IMG/VR virus record: IMGVR_UViG_3300042691_021097
Coordinates: 1-38,856 of that record
Origin: a virus
Strand: one strand, 5' to 3'
DNA length: 38,856 bases
Shown piece after piece: positions 15,700 through 22,414 of the stretch (position 1 is its first letter; every line of letters begins with the position of its first letter). The notes below the pieces were generated by a model that worked only from the letters and a program-made list of their open reading frames with translations, was not told where the DNA came from and did no database searches. The translations under genes and the position numbers were made by a program.

Positions 15700-16193
15700 T
15701 GGATCATCCAATCTGATTTCGTGAAGATTAAACCAAGTCCATGTTTGCGAGCGTTCACTAACCCACTCTGACCACGCGGCCCGATGGCGAACAGAGCGGT
15801 CCCTGTGCTGGGCGACTTCCCGCAGCTTCCGTCTGGCCTCTCAAATTTAATTTTACCAGCAACGAAAAGAACCATATCCGAATGAGAAGCAAGAAGATGA
15901 AACCAAGGAGCGCTCGTTCGATCAGGAACAAGAATGATACCGTTTCCATGATTGATAAATTTTCTGATCCACGGCACTAGGCCATTTCTTTTACCGAATG
16001 GCGGGTTCAACCAAACAAACCCATTCCATTCCCTTTCCAGGCCTTCGCTCGCATATCGCTCGAAAGATGGAACGTGCGCCCCATTCTCAGCAGCATTGGC
16101 CGGGTCTAAATCGAACCTGCACCGAAGGCTGTCGAAAATATATTTGGGCGTGTACCATTCATCGGACTGACCGACTGTCTCCCAGTGGCTCAC
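15696..16193 (-). CDS. DNA N6-adenine methyltransferase (phage Dam-type)
   Basis: A 165-aa protein with the compact phage MT-A70/Dam-type layout: D-E-W-Y-T-P-K-Y-I-F-D (11-21), F-D-L-D-P-A-N-A (27-34) and motif IV N-P-P-F-G at 63-67. It should methylate adenine in host or phage DNA, for protection from restriction or for regulation. The start is GTG, overlapping the HTH gene stop as GTGA, with GAGG 8 nt upstream. The recognition sequence cannot be read from the protein. Confidence 0.85.
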   Translation of the reverse strand: MSHWETVGQSDEWYTPKYIFDSLRCRFDLDPANAAENGAHVPSFERYASEGLEREWNGFVWLNPPFGKRNGLVPWIRKFINHGNGIILVPDRTSAPWFHLLASHSDMVLFVAGKIKFERPDGSCGKSPSTGTALFAIGPRGQSGLVNARKHGLGLIFTKSDWMIQ

Positions 16194-16396
16194 TTCTCCA
16201 CCCTCACCTTCACGCCCAATTCCTTCGCAAGCCGCAGCATCGTATCCGTTGTCATATTTCCACCGCGCTGACGCAACGCATGAATGGTGTTGGACGACAG
16301 TTGCGCCTTGGCTGCTAACCCGCGCTCGGAGAAACCTTCGCGCTTCATCTCTCTCTCAAACACGTCAAGCAGTTGACGGGACGAACGAACCTGCAT
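16190..16396 (-). CDS. XRE-family HTH regulator
   Basis: A 68-aa protein made mainly of a helix-turn-helix: F-S-E-R-G-L-A-A-K-A-Q-L-S-S-N-T-I-H-A-L-R-Q, then T-D-T-M-L-R-L-A-K-E-L-G-V. This matches Cro/CI-type DNA-binding domains. ATG at 16396 is chosen over the in-frame GTG at 16420 because AAGGAG lies 9 nt upstream. Lying in the early operon with no obvious own promoter, it may act as a Cro-like early regulator. An antitoxin role was considered, but no toxin partner is seen. Confidence 0.8.
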   Translation of the reverse strand: MQVRSSRQLLDVFEREMKREGFSERGLAAKAQLSSNTIHALRQRGGNMTTDTMLRLAKELGVKVRVEK

Positions 16397-16462
16397 GGCC
16401 TTGAACTCCTTCTCGCTCACCCTGCATAATGTTAATCCATCTCGTCAACTATAGTTTGTTAC

Positions 16463-17266
16463 TTATGCCGAGAAAGGTTGCGCAAGAGACCAGTTCGGCA
16501 ATGTCAGCTCAACCAGGTGATCCGCATACATTGCTTTCACCTTCTCCGGCTGCTGCGCTTGCTTGAACGCTTTCGCCGCCTTCGCCATGAACGCGCGCCC
16601 TGATTGCAGCCCAACGCTGTCGATCACATATACGCCAGTCGCATAGGGCGGCTCGCTCTCAACTGCGATGAAGCAGAACCTGTCCAGCGGCTTCCCGTTT
16701 ATCGCTTCATAGCCCGCTGCATAGTGCGCTGCTTGAAGGTGATATTGGAACGCCCCGATCTGTCGTGCGAACCCTTCCGGGCTTGCATCCTGGCACGTCT
16801 TGAGGTCGAAGATGACGTCGCCCACGAGATAGTCCACACGCGCTTTGCAGGGCAGCCCGTACTGCTCCCACAGCATCGTGATCTCTGCATCCCCGCCCTT
16901 CATGTATTCCTGCACGAGCGGGTGAGCGAGCGCGCTGTCGGCAATCGCGCGAGCCTTCTCATACTGGTACTCATCCAGAATGATCTTGCCTTCGTTCGCT
17001 TCCTCGAAGCTGGCGGCGGCTTCCTTGCCGAACTTCGTGCGCTTGTCCACCTTCGGCATGATCGCGAACTCTTTCTCGAACTCCTGCGGCTCGAAGACGA
17101 GCGTATGGCAAAGCGTTCCGAGACGCATAGCCGCTGTCGGTTCACGCGGATTAGCGAGGCTGGCGAGATAGTGCGCTGGCGACTTTAGAAGCTGCTTGGC
17201 GGTCGAGGCGCTGAGAGCCTTGATCGCGTGATACTCACTTGCCGGAAGATTTTTTATCATTTCCAT
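16463..17266 (-). CDS. PD-(D/E)XK exonuclease, RecE/exonuclease VIII-like
   Basis: A 267-aa protein of the DUF3799/exonuclease VIII type: S-A-S-T-A-K-Q-L-L-K-S-P-A-H-Y near the start, G-T-L-C-H-T-L-V-F, and the catalytic centre K-A-R-V-D (D145) followed by V-I-F-D-L-K-T (D154, K156). It should resect DNA 5' to 3' for recombination. A phage single-strand annealing protein usually lies nearby; the SSB-like protein at 14.1-14.7 kb may stand in for it, or its partner is unrecognised. AAGGA lies about 9 nt before the ATG. Its first codons overlap the 57-aa cysteine protein. Confidence 0.85.
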   Translation of the reverse strand: MEMIKNLPASEYHAIKALSASTAKQLLKSPAHYLASLANPREPTAAMRLGTLCHTLVFEPQEFEKEFAIMPKVDKRTKFGKEAAASFEEANEGKIILDEYQYEKARAIADSALAHPLVQEYMKGGDAEITMLWEQYGLPCKARVDYLVGDVIFDLKTCQDASPEGFARQIGAFQYHLQAAHYAAGYEAINGKPLDRFCFIAVESEPPYATGVYVIDSVGLQSGRAFMAKAAKAFKQAQQPEKVKAMYADHLVELTLPNWSLAQPFSA

Positions 17267-17408
17267 TTGTCTTTTCCTTTTTCACATCAGGTCGCCATTC
17301 GCCGCAGACATAATCCCGCGCCACTCGCTGCGCTTTAGGAAAGCGGTGGCACAGCAAAGATCCGCCATCCTTCACAGCCGTGAACTTGCACGTTACGCAT
17401 GTATCCAT
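17235..17408 (-). CDS. 57-aa four-cysteine (zinc ribbon-like) protein
   Basis: A short gene not obvious from length. It begins M-D-T-C-V-T-C-K-F and carries C-x2-C near the start, then L-C-H in the middle and Y-V-C-G-E-W, so there are four cysteines plus a histidine spaced as in phage zinc knuckles. The C-terminus is Lys-rich. AAGGAG lies 6 nt before the ATG, one of the best ribosome binding sites here. It overlaps the exonuclease start by 32 nt. A strong hairpin lies just upstream of its ribosome binding site. Confidence 0.75.
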   Translation of the reverse strand: MDTCVTCKFTAVKDGGSLLCHRFPKAQRVARDYVCGEWRPDVKKEKTNGNDKKSSGK

Positions 17409-17424
17409 GATCGCTCCTTAAAAG

Positions 17425-17457
17425 GCCCCCTGACGGGTTTCCGATACGTCAGGGGGC
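17425..17457 (-). terminator. Strong hairpin, terminator or attenuator
   Basis: An 11-bp perfect stem (GCCCCCTGACG / CGTCAGGGGGC) with an 11-nt loop. In the leftward transcript it is followed by CTTTT and then, within a few bases, the AAGGAG site of the 57-aa gene. It could end transcription from the gene at 17561 or attenuate the exonuclease operon. The 100 nt between 17458 and 17560 contain only short inverted repeats (for example CGCCC-N5-GGGCG at 17541-17555). Confidence 0.65.
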
Positions 17458-17560
17458 AAGTCAGTTCAGAGTAGTCCGAGACCAGCAGAGGAGACAAATC
17501 TCAGCCAGTCCATATCAGACCGGGAACATTCCCGATCCTCCGCCCGACATGGGCGAAGCT

Positions 17561-17878
17561 CTATGATTTTTGTGCGAGGATGGCTTGGATTGATGTTTCG
17601 TCATCGCCTCCCATCGCAGTCTCGTATGCCTTCAACGCATCAAACAACTCTTGTTCGCTCCTAGTCATCATCAAGTACACCTCCGGCGCAAACATCGACA
17701 TAATTACACGGAACGGCTGTTTCGGAACATCAAACATGTGCGATTGCCATTGGTAAGCTAGATGCCAATAAGCCTCTTTCACAACTAAGCGCGCTGCTTT
17801 CAGTTCTCTCTCCTTAATATTAAGAATAATTTTCAATCTGTCATTCTCGTCCATAAGCTCTTCGTAAAAGTCTGCCAT
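17561..17878 (-). CDS. Hypothetical helical protein
   Basis: A 105-aa protein with an N-terminal coiled-coil-like helix (F-Y-E-E-L-M-D-E-N-D-R-L-K) and an aromatic middle part (A-Y-W-H-L-A-Y-Q-W). No family is recognised. ATG at 17878 is favoured over the GTG one codon earlier because AGGAG lies 8 nt before the ATG. It is the last gene before the hairpin at 17425-17457. Confidence 0.7.
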   Translation of the reverse strand: MADFYEELMDENDRLKIILNIKERELKAARLVVKEAYWHLAYQWQSHMFDVPKQPFRVIMSMFAPEVYLMMTRSEQELFDALKAYETAMGGDDETSIQAILAQKS

Positions 17879-17926
17879 CACTTCTTCTCCTCAAGGGCGG
17901 CGCGGGTCGCACTCCCGCGCTGCAAA

Positions 17927-18274
17927 TCAATCAGCCACGCGGCGCGCTTCTTCGAGGAACGGGTTGTACTCGCGCGCAATGCGAAACTCGTAGAAGCCGG
18001 GAGCGAGATCATACCCGCCGTGCGGAACCTGTGCGTCCTGAATGAGTGACGCCGGTTCATCAAGGATGGCGTACAGGATCTGCATCCCTGCCGGAACCTT
18101 ATCAGTCCGCTCCATCACGTCACCGCCAGTCAGGATGTGATGATGTCCGCTTTCGCTGTGCGAAATGATGAAGCCCTTCGCGCTGCGCTCAGCCTTCTTC
18201 GTTTGAGCATCAGGAATAGCGTCGATCTTGATGATGGTGATTTCGCCTTGTGCGCCGATGATCTGCTTAGCCAT
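17927..18274 (-). CDS. Conserved protein accompanying the DUF6745 gene
   Basis: A 115-aa beta-rich protein: M-A-K-Q-I-I-G-A-Q-G-E-I, then G-F-I-I-S-H-S-E-S-G-H-H-H-I-L-T-G-G-D-V-M-E, P-A-G-M-Q-I-L-Y-A, and Y-D-L-A-P-G-F-Y-E-F-R-I-A-R-E-Y-N-P-F. The histidine-rich G-H-H-H and the repeated P-x-G turns suggest a small cupin-like or metal-binding barrel, but I cannot confirm that. From memory such proteins often lie next to DUF6745 proteins, as here, so the pair may act together. AAGGAG lies 7 nt upstream. Confidence 0.75.
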   Translation of the reverse strand: MAKQIIGAQGEITIIKIDAIPDAQTKKAERSAKGFIISHSESGHHHILTGGDVMERTDKVPAGMQILYAILDEPASLIQDAQVPHGGYDLAPGFYEFRIAREYNPFLEEARRVAD

Positions 18275-18288
18275 GTGCTTTCTCCTTT

Positions 18289-19728
18289 TTAAGTACGCTT
18301 TTCGGGGTGGATGTATTCCGACTGCGCGTCGCCAATTCTCCATGCCTGCGCAGCCAGAGCAGTGTTAATCGGCAATCCGTCGATGTCGCTTTCGTATGGA
18401 ACGCCCTCAACGATAATGCCGTTTCTTGGGCAACGAGCCTTCAGAAAGCGGCCAGGATTATTTAGACCCGGCAGCTTCAGTTCAATCAGTTGCCCTATGT
18501 CTTCGTTGCCGCTGTCGTTAATCACTGTGACCTTGAGTACGTCGAGCATCTTTGGCCAGCCAACAATCTCAGCCCCGGCAGCGCGCTGTTCGACGTTCTC
18601 GCACTTGATGACTTCGTTCGGGTCTAAGTTGGCGCGATCCTCAATCCAGTGCGCAGGCACTTTTACGCCGTGCCAATGATATAGCGACCAACCGTCTCTC
18701 CAACGATGGGATGGGCCATTTTCGCAGTGCGGTCGGTTTTGCTCATCAACCAAAATGCGCTCAGGAAAATCGCTGACGATGCAGAAATCTTCGTGCATCA
18801 CGCGAAACCCGCCGTGAATAGTTGCTTGTTCCCAAAAACGGTATTTTGCATGTTCTGGCAGATCAAGACCTAAAATATCTCGGAGTGCTGTCAGATAGCA
18901 ATCGAAAGCTGACCACATGTTTCCGCCTTGATACGATTTAGACCATAATTTCGCACACTCAATGCCCAAATTACCTGCCAACTCAAAACAAGCTTCAGCA
19001 GCGTCGGTCGCATCGCGAGTCGCATCGTAGGTCGCATCATAGGTCGCAGCGACAGTCGCAGCAGCGGTCGCAGCAGCGGTCGCAGCGTAGGTCGCATCGC
19101 GAGTCGCATCGCGGGTCGCAACGCGGGTCGCATCGCGAGTCGCAGCAGCGGTCGCATCGTAGGTCGCATCGCGAGTCGCATCGCGGGTCGCATCGTAGGT
19201 CGCATCGCGAGTCGCAGCAGCGGTCGCATCGTAGGTCGCATCGTAGGTCGCATCGTAGGTCGCAGCGTAGGTCGCATCGTAGGTCGCAGCGTCAGTCGCA
19301 GCAGCGGTCGCATCGTAGGTCGCAGCAGCGGTCGCAGCGTAGGTCGCATCGTAGGTCGCATCATAGGTCGCAGCGTCAGTCGCAGCGTCAGTCGCAGCAG
19401 CGGTCGCAACGCGGGTCGCATCGCGAGTCGCAGCAGCGGTCGCATCGTAGGTCGCAGTGCTTACGTTTTTCAATCTGTATAAGATCGCAGCCGATGCACC
19501 ATATGAGAACGCCATAACATGCGGCGACGGCACGATAACAACACGGGGCTTTTTCAATCCAGCCGCTTCGTAAAGGCCCTCAATAGCAGGGATGATCTTC
19601 TCCGGCTCAATGGGGTCTGTGCGAAATGCGCGCTTGATCCACATCTGCACATGTTCATCCATGCGCGCCTTTTCTTCGGCAGTTATGCCGCCCTTCGCCT
19701 CTCTCTTGGTACGAATGATCTTGCCCAT
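18289..19728 (-). CDS. DUF6745 protein with 38 Ala-Thr-x-x tetrapeptide repeats
   Basis: A 479-aa protein. Residues 1-91 are a conserved start (A-F-R-T-D-P-I-E-P-E-K, Y-E-A-A-G-L-K-K-P). Residues 92-243 are 38 tandem tetrapeptides of form A-T-[YARDV]-[DAV]. Residues 244-479 are the DUF6745 core, including E-D-F-C-I-V-S-D-F-P-E-R and C-E-N-G-P-S-H-R-W-R-D-G-W-S-L-Y. Other family members have, to my recollection, other repetitive inserts here (for example V-R-D-Q-type repeats), so a repeat insert at this point seems to be a tolerated feature. ATG at 19728 has GAGG 6 nt upstream. Function unknown. Confidence 0.8.
   Translation of the reverse strand: MGKIIRTKREAKGGITAEEKARMDEHVQMWIKRAFRTDPIEPEKIIPAIEGLYEAAGLKKPRVVIVPSPHVMAFSYGASAAILYRLKNVSTATYDATAAATRDATRVATAAATDAATDAATYDATYDATYAATAAATYDATAAATDAATYDATYAATYDATYDATYDATAAATRDATYDATRDATRDATYDATAAATRDATRVATRDATRDATYAATAAATAAATVAATYDATYDATRDATDAAEACFELAGNLGIECAKLWSKSYQGGNMWSAFDCYLTALRDILGLDLPEHAKYRFWEQATIHGGFRVMHEDFCIVSDFPERILVDEQNRPHCENGPSHRWRDGWSLYHWHGVKVPAHWIEDRANLDPNEVIKCENVEQRAAGAEIVGWPKMLDVLKVTVINDSGNEDIGQLIELKLPGLNNPGRFLKARCPRNGIIVEGVPYESDIDGLPINTALAAQAWRIGDAQSEYIHPEKRT
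19000..19455 (-). repeat. 38-copy 12-nt tandem repeat within DUF6745 gene
   Basis: 456 nt made of exactly 38 units of 12 nt, all in register. Each unit reads GCGACY-NNN-GNT on the coding strand; the first two codons (Ala-Thr) are nearly fixed and the last two vary among seven pairs (Tyr-Asp, Ala-Ala, Arg-Asp, Arg-Val, Asp-Ala, Tyr-Ala, Val-Ala). No unit carries a stop or frameshift. Confidence 0.95.
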
Positions 19729-19729
19729 A

Positions 19730-20053
19730 TCACGCCTCATCGTTCAGGCGATTAATCATCCCGGCCATCTCCTGCGTCGTCGGGATGTCCCTCTGAGCGC
19801 CAGAAAGCAGCAGCGCAAACGCTCGGTAATTAATTCCGTCGATGTGGCTGTCGTAATGCTCAGGAGCTACAGCACGACGCGCGTCCTTGACGGACTCAAG
19901 GATGATCGCGACTTCGTATGGCGAAATATGTTTGTTTAGCTTCAGGCTGGAGATCTTCGCAGCGCGGTCGAAGTTCTGCTCGATGCCGCCATAGTTGACG
20001 CCACGATCATCGATGAGGTTGATTGCTTCATTGAGAATTAGCTTCGGGCCCAT
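19730..20053 (-). CDS. DUF6378-like protein
   Basis: A 107-aa helical protein matching, from memory, the DUF6378 pattern: D-R-G-V-N-Y-G-G-I-E-Q-N-F-D-R-A-A-K-I, I-S-P-Y-E-V-A-I-I-L-E-S-V-K-D-A-R, and H-Y-D-S-H-I-D-G-I-N-Y-R-A-F-A-L-L-L. This family resembles the MazG-type nucleotide-processing fold in its E/D helices, but activity is unproven. AAGGTG lies 6 nt before the ATG; the start overlaps the upstream gene by 16 nt. Confidence 0.7.
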   Translation of the reverse strand: MGPKLILNEAINLIDDRGVNYGGIEQNFDRAAKISSLKLNKHISPYEVAIILESVKDARRAVAPEHYDSHIDGINYRAFALLLSGAQRDIPTTQEMAGMINRLNDEA

Positions 20054-20427
20054 GAGTTCACCTTTTTCAATCCGTTGAGAATGGTTGTGTGATCGCGATT
20101 AGTCAGAGTGCCTATATGCGCGGTGCTTAATCCTTTGCATCGCAGCATCCACCAAATCGCTCGCCTTGGCATTGTGTATTTAATCTTTCGGCATGGACCG
20201 ATCACCTCGTTCCACGTCACTCCGTAAGCATCAAGAATGTGCGCGATGTTTTCCTGTGTCTCTCGCGCCACTTTGACGCTATGCTCTCTCCTCTTCTTCG
20301 GCGGCTTTGGGGCCACGTATAATTCCGTAGGATCAAGCTCTTTCTTCATCACAAGCGAGGCGCGCTTTGCGTTCATGATCCTGTTGCGAACCGCCTTGTA
20401 ATGCTCGATTTGCTGCTCCAGGTTCAT
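20038..20427 (-). CDS. DnaA domain IV-like DNA-binding protein
   Basis: A 129-aa protein. The C-terminal third contains the helix pair and the signature segment N-R-D-H-T-T-I-L-N-G-L-K-K-V, close to the DnaA domain IV motif that binds DnaA boxes, preceded by an L-S-T-A-H-I-G helix. The N-terminal part is basic. It has no ATPase domain, so it is not an initiator by itself. It may bind DnaA boxes of host or phage, to seize or block replication control. GAGG lies 6 nt before the ATG; a longer in-frame reading to 20532 overlaps the methyltransferase and is rejected. Confidence 0.75.
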   Translation of the reverse strand: MNLEQQIEHYKAVRNRIMNAKRASLVMKKELDPTELYVAPKPPKKRREHSVKVARETQENIAHILDAYGVTWNEVIGPCRKIKYTMPRRAIWWMLRCKGLSTAHIGTLTNRDHTTILNGLKKVNSWARS

Positions 20428-20434
20428 CGAAGCC

Positions 20435-21193
20435 TCACTTCGGACGAAACAAAAAGTCGTAGTAATTGTTGGCGTCAACGATCTGCACAATTTCATCGAC
20501 GCTGACCTTGTTGCCGCCACCAAAGAAGTCAAACGCTTCGTAGCCGATCAGCTTCATGTGATTGGCAAGCGTCGCCACAGAGACGCCAGAGACGCCTTGT
20601 AGGCAATCCTTGTTGATCTCCATGATGATGTCAGGCTTGTGCCTTAGCATCAGCGCCTTCATCCCATGAAGCGCCAAAAGCTCCGCGCCTTCGATGTCCA
20701 TCTTCATCAAGTCGATATGTGAGACATCATCCAGAACGTCATCCAGCTTCACGCATGGAACAACTTTCTTGCTGACGTCCTGTCTCGACACCTTCCTGAT
20801 TGTAGATCCACCAAGGTTGTCGCCAAACTCAGCCAGCATTTCGACCAGACCATTCTCTTCAGAAACCGCGTAAGGCAGAACATCAATGATGTCGTCCAAA
20901 CCGGACTCGACGACTGACGCCATCAGATAGGGCGTGACAAGCGGGTTGGCCTCCACAGCTATGACGCGACCAGATCCAAGAGCGCGCAGCTTATTCGCCA
21001 CTGACAGGGAGAAGTAGCCGACGTTTGCCCCGACATCGAGAAACGTGATGTCACGATAGGTGTAGTCGTGCAGCAGCTTCTCAACGTGCGGCTCCCAACG
21101 TCCTGTGTGCAGGATTGAGCGGGACACGCCCTGATCCTCAAGGCACACCCAGATGTGCGGGCCGAAATGCGTTTTCGTTTTCAGCCATTGCAT
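20435..21193 (-). CDS. FkbM-family methyltransferase
   Basis: A 252-aa S-adenosylmethionine-dependent methyltransferase. Motif I is F-L-D-V-G-A-N-V-G-Y-F at 51-61; then V-I-A-V-E-A-N-P, L-P-Y-A-V-S-E-E-N-G and D-L-M-K-M-D-I-E-G-A-E follow, as in the FkbM family. These enzymes O-methylate sugars or other small groups, often on surface polysaccharide. The start overlaps the GapR-like stop as TGATG, which places it in the early operon instead of with the other sugar genes near portal. It may modify host glycans early in infection. Confidence 0.85.
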   Translation of the reverse strand: MQWLKTKTHFGPHIWVCLEDQGVSRSILHTGRWEPHVEKLLHDYTYRDITFLDVGANVGYFSLSVANKLRALGSGRVIAVEANPLVTPYLMASVVESGLDDIIDVLPYAVSEENGLVEMLAEFGDNLGGSTIRKVSRQDVSKKVVPCVKLDDVLDDVSHIDLMKMDIEGAELLALHGMKALMLRHKPDIIMEINKDCLQGVSGVSVATLANHMKLIGYEAFDFFGGGNKVSVDEIVQIVDANNYYDFLFRPK

Positions 21194-21471
21194 CAGAACT
21201 GCTCCTTGGCGCGAGCCATTGCTGCTTCTCCAAGCGGCGTGTCTGCGAGCATCCCGAGAGCAGCCATGTAGCTCTGAAGCAGATCCTCCTCGCGCTCGCG
21301 CTCTTCAGCGTCCTTCTTCCGCATGGCGATGATCTTCTTGATGATCTTCGGATCGAAGCCGTTGCTTTTCGCTTCGGAGTAAATCTCCTTCACATCCGCA
21401 GCGAGCAGCGCTCGATCATCCTCGATCTTCTCAATGCGTTCTACGATTGAAACAAGCTGATTGTTGGTCAT
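21193..21471 (-). CDS. GapR-like (DUF2312) DNA-binding protein
   Basis: A 92-aa protein with the GapR pattern: R-I-E-K-I-E-D-D-R-A-L-L-A-A-D-V-K-E-I-Y-S-E-A-K, N-G-F-D-P-K-I-I-K-K-I-I-A-M-R-K and E-E-D-L-L-Q-S-Y-M-A-A-L-G-M-L-A. In Caulobacter GapR binds overtwisted DNA ahead of replication and supports gyrase. A phage copy may substitute for, or compete with, the host protein. ATG at 21471 overlaps the preceding stop as ATGA and has AGGA 8 nt upstream. Confidence 0.85.
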   Translation of the reverse strand: MTNNQLVSIVERIEKIEDDRALLAADVKEIYSEAKSNGFDPKIIKKIIAMRKKDAEEREREEDLLQSYMAALGMLADTPLGEAAMARAKEQF

Positions 21472-21740
21472 TTTGCTTTCCTCATCATGCGAGCAACTGA
21501 ACACAAGCCTAAACGATTGCTGATTGTGCCGTTTCCGTATCCGTATCCGTCGCCGTAGCCATCGCCGAAGCCGGAGCCGTAGCCGTCGCCGTAGCCGGAG
21601 CCGGAGTCGTCGCCGTAGCCGTCGCCGTCGCCGTATCCGTAGCCGTCGCCGTATCCGTAGCCGTCGCCGTATCCGTAGCCGTCTCCGAAGCCGGAGCCGT
21701 AGCCGTAGCCGGAGCCTACTGGCTTAACGTCTCCGCTCAT
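21468..21740 (-). CDS. Gly-x dipeptide repeat protein
   Basis: A 90-aa protein. Residues 9-71 are almost entirely Gly-x dipeptides, where x is Tyr, Asp, Ser, Phe or Asn; there is one D-S break in 31 units. The ends are ordinary: M-S-G-D-V-K-P-V and a basic C-terminal T-I-S-N-R-L-G-L-C-S. Glycine/tyrosine repeats of this type often form disordered, phase-separating or adhesive segments. ATG overlaps the previous stop as TGATG, with only a weak GGGGG site. Its downstream partner is the GapR-like gene. Confidence 0.8.
   Translation of the reverse strand: MSGDVKPVGSGYGYGSGFGDGYGYGDGYGYGDGYGYGDGDGYGDDSGSGYGDGYGSGFGDGYGDGYGYGNGTISNRLGLCSVARMMRKAK
21528..21716 (-). repeat. Hexanucleotide-based repeat in Gly-x gene
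   Basis: About 31 six-base units encoding Gly-x. The variable codon changes mainly at its first two bases (TAC, GAC, TCC, TTC, AAC), so nearly every change alters the amino acid while the glycine codon stays. The register is unbroken. Confidence 0.9.
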
Positions 21741-22036
21741 CAGAGCCCCCAGCCATCAGGAATAGGTACGCAAAACACTTCAGCACCTTCTGGAATGTCA
21801 ACGTCAGCGATTTTGCGTAAGTCTGCTTTTGCCTTTTTAGGGTCTGCAATCATTCCGCTAAAGCCTAGCGACTCCCATTTAAAAACGTGCAGCGCATTAG
21901 AAAGATAAATTCGCCCATCGGCGCGCGTCACATCTCCGGCAAAAATCCAGCCGCGATCAACAACGACAACAGCGCGAGATCCCGCTGCTTTCTTAACAGG
22001 CGCGTACTCAACTCCGTTTATAATAACATTATCCAT
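21740..22036 (-). CDS. Conserved phage protein (DUF6948-like)
   Basis: A 98-aa beta-rich protein with the pattern V-V-V-V-D-R-G-W-I-F-A-G-D-V-T, R-I-Y-L-S-N-A-L-H-V-F-K-W-E-S-L-G-F and a C-terminal V-F-C-V-P-I-P-D-G-W-G-L. I recall similar small proteins (DUF6948-type) encoded beside Gly-rich repeat proteins in phages, as here, which suggests that the two are functionally paired. No activity is known. GAGGAG lies 8 nt before the ATG; its end overlaps the repeat gene as TGATG. Confidence 0.75.
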   Translation of the reverse strand: MDNVIINGVEYAPVKKAAGSRAVVVVDRGWIFAGDVTRADGRIYLSNALHVFKWESLGFSGMIADPKKAKADLRKIADVDIPEGAEVFCVPIPDGWGL

Positions 22037-22220
22037 TTCTATAGCTCCTCTTCCTCATCATGCGCCATGCACGACGCATGGCTTCATCAACAAATGTCGC
22101 GACTTCTTCTAAGGAGTAGCCAGCAGCAATCAGCAGATCGATGGCCTGCCAGCGCGTGAAGGCTGGAAGGACGATCTTCGCCATGTGCTGCATCACATCT
22201 TCGTGTGTCATGTAATTCAT
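22029..22220 (-). CDS. Small hypothetical protein
   Basis: A 63-aa protein: T-H-E-D-V-M-Q-H-M-A, R-W-Q-A-I-D-L-L-I-A-A-G-Y-S-L-E-E-V-A, then a basic R-R-A-W-R-M-M-R-K-R tail. The middle looks like a short helix-turn-helix or a helical hairpin. The start overlaps the previous stop as ATGA with AAGGCGG 7 nt upstream. It overlaps the next gene by 8 nt. Confidence 0.75.
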   Translation of the reverse strand: MNYMTHEDVMQHMAKIVLPAFTRWQAIDLLIAAGYSLEEVATFVDEAMRRAWRMMRKRSYRNG

Positions 22221-22414
22221 GATTGCACCGCCTTCTGGTCAGCGATCACTGCATCTCTCGCCTTGCGCAAGCGCGCTGCGATCAAAACCATCTCATGTCG
22301 TGCAGCGTCTGTCAGTGGGACGTTTGGCTGGCCTCCCAGGTAGCCGATGACGAAAGACGCCTCGGCCAGCAGGTCGTGGAGCTTCACTCCATCAACTTCG
22401 TATTTTTCCGTCAT
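22217..22414 (-). CDS. First gene of early operon, hypothetical
   Basis: A 65-aa protein beginning M-T-E-K-Y-E-V-D-G-V, with a helical body (L-H-D-L-L-A-E-A-S-F-V-I-G-Y-L-G-G and A-R-L-R-K-A-R-D-A-V). No family is recognised. AGGAG lies 7 nt upstream of ATG at 22414; an upstream in-frame ATG at 22489 lies in the divergent control region and lacks such a site. Confidence 0.7.
   Translation of the reverse strand: MTEKYEVDGVKLHDLLAEASFVIGYLGGQPNVPLTDAARHEMVLIAARLRKARDAVIADQKAVQS

Noticed and set aside
18891-19445. Frame-shifted open reading of Met/Leu/Arg-Pro repeats
   Set aside because: It is a shadow of the 12-nt repeat array, which by its period stays open in more than one frame; it has no ribosome binding site and no conserved ends.
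19000-19455. Regular repeats as a possible CRISPR array
   Set aside because: The unit is 12 nt, there are no spacers, and the array is translated in register within a gene.
21468-21740. Variable codons of the Gly-x gene as a diversity-generating retroelement target
   Set aside because: No reverse transcriptase and no template repeat are visible anywhere in the window.
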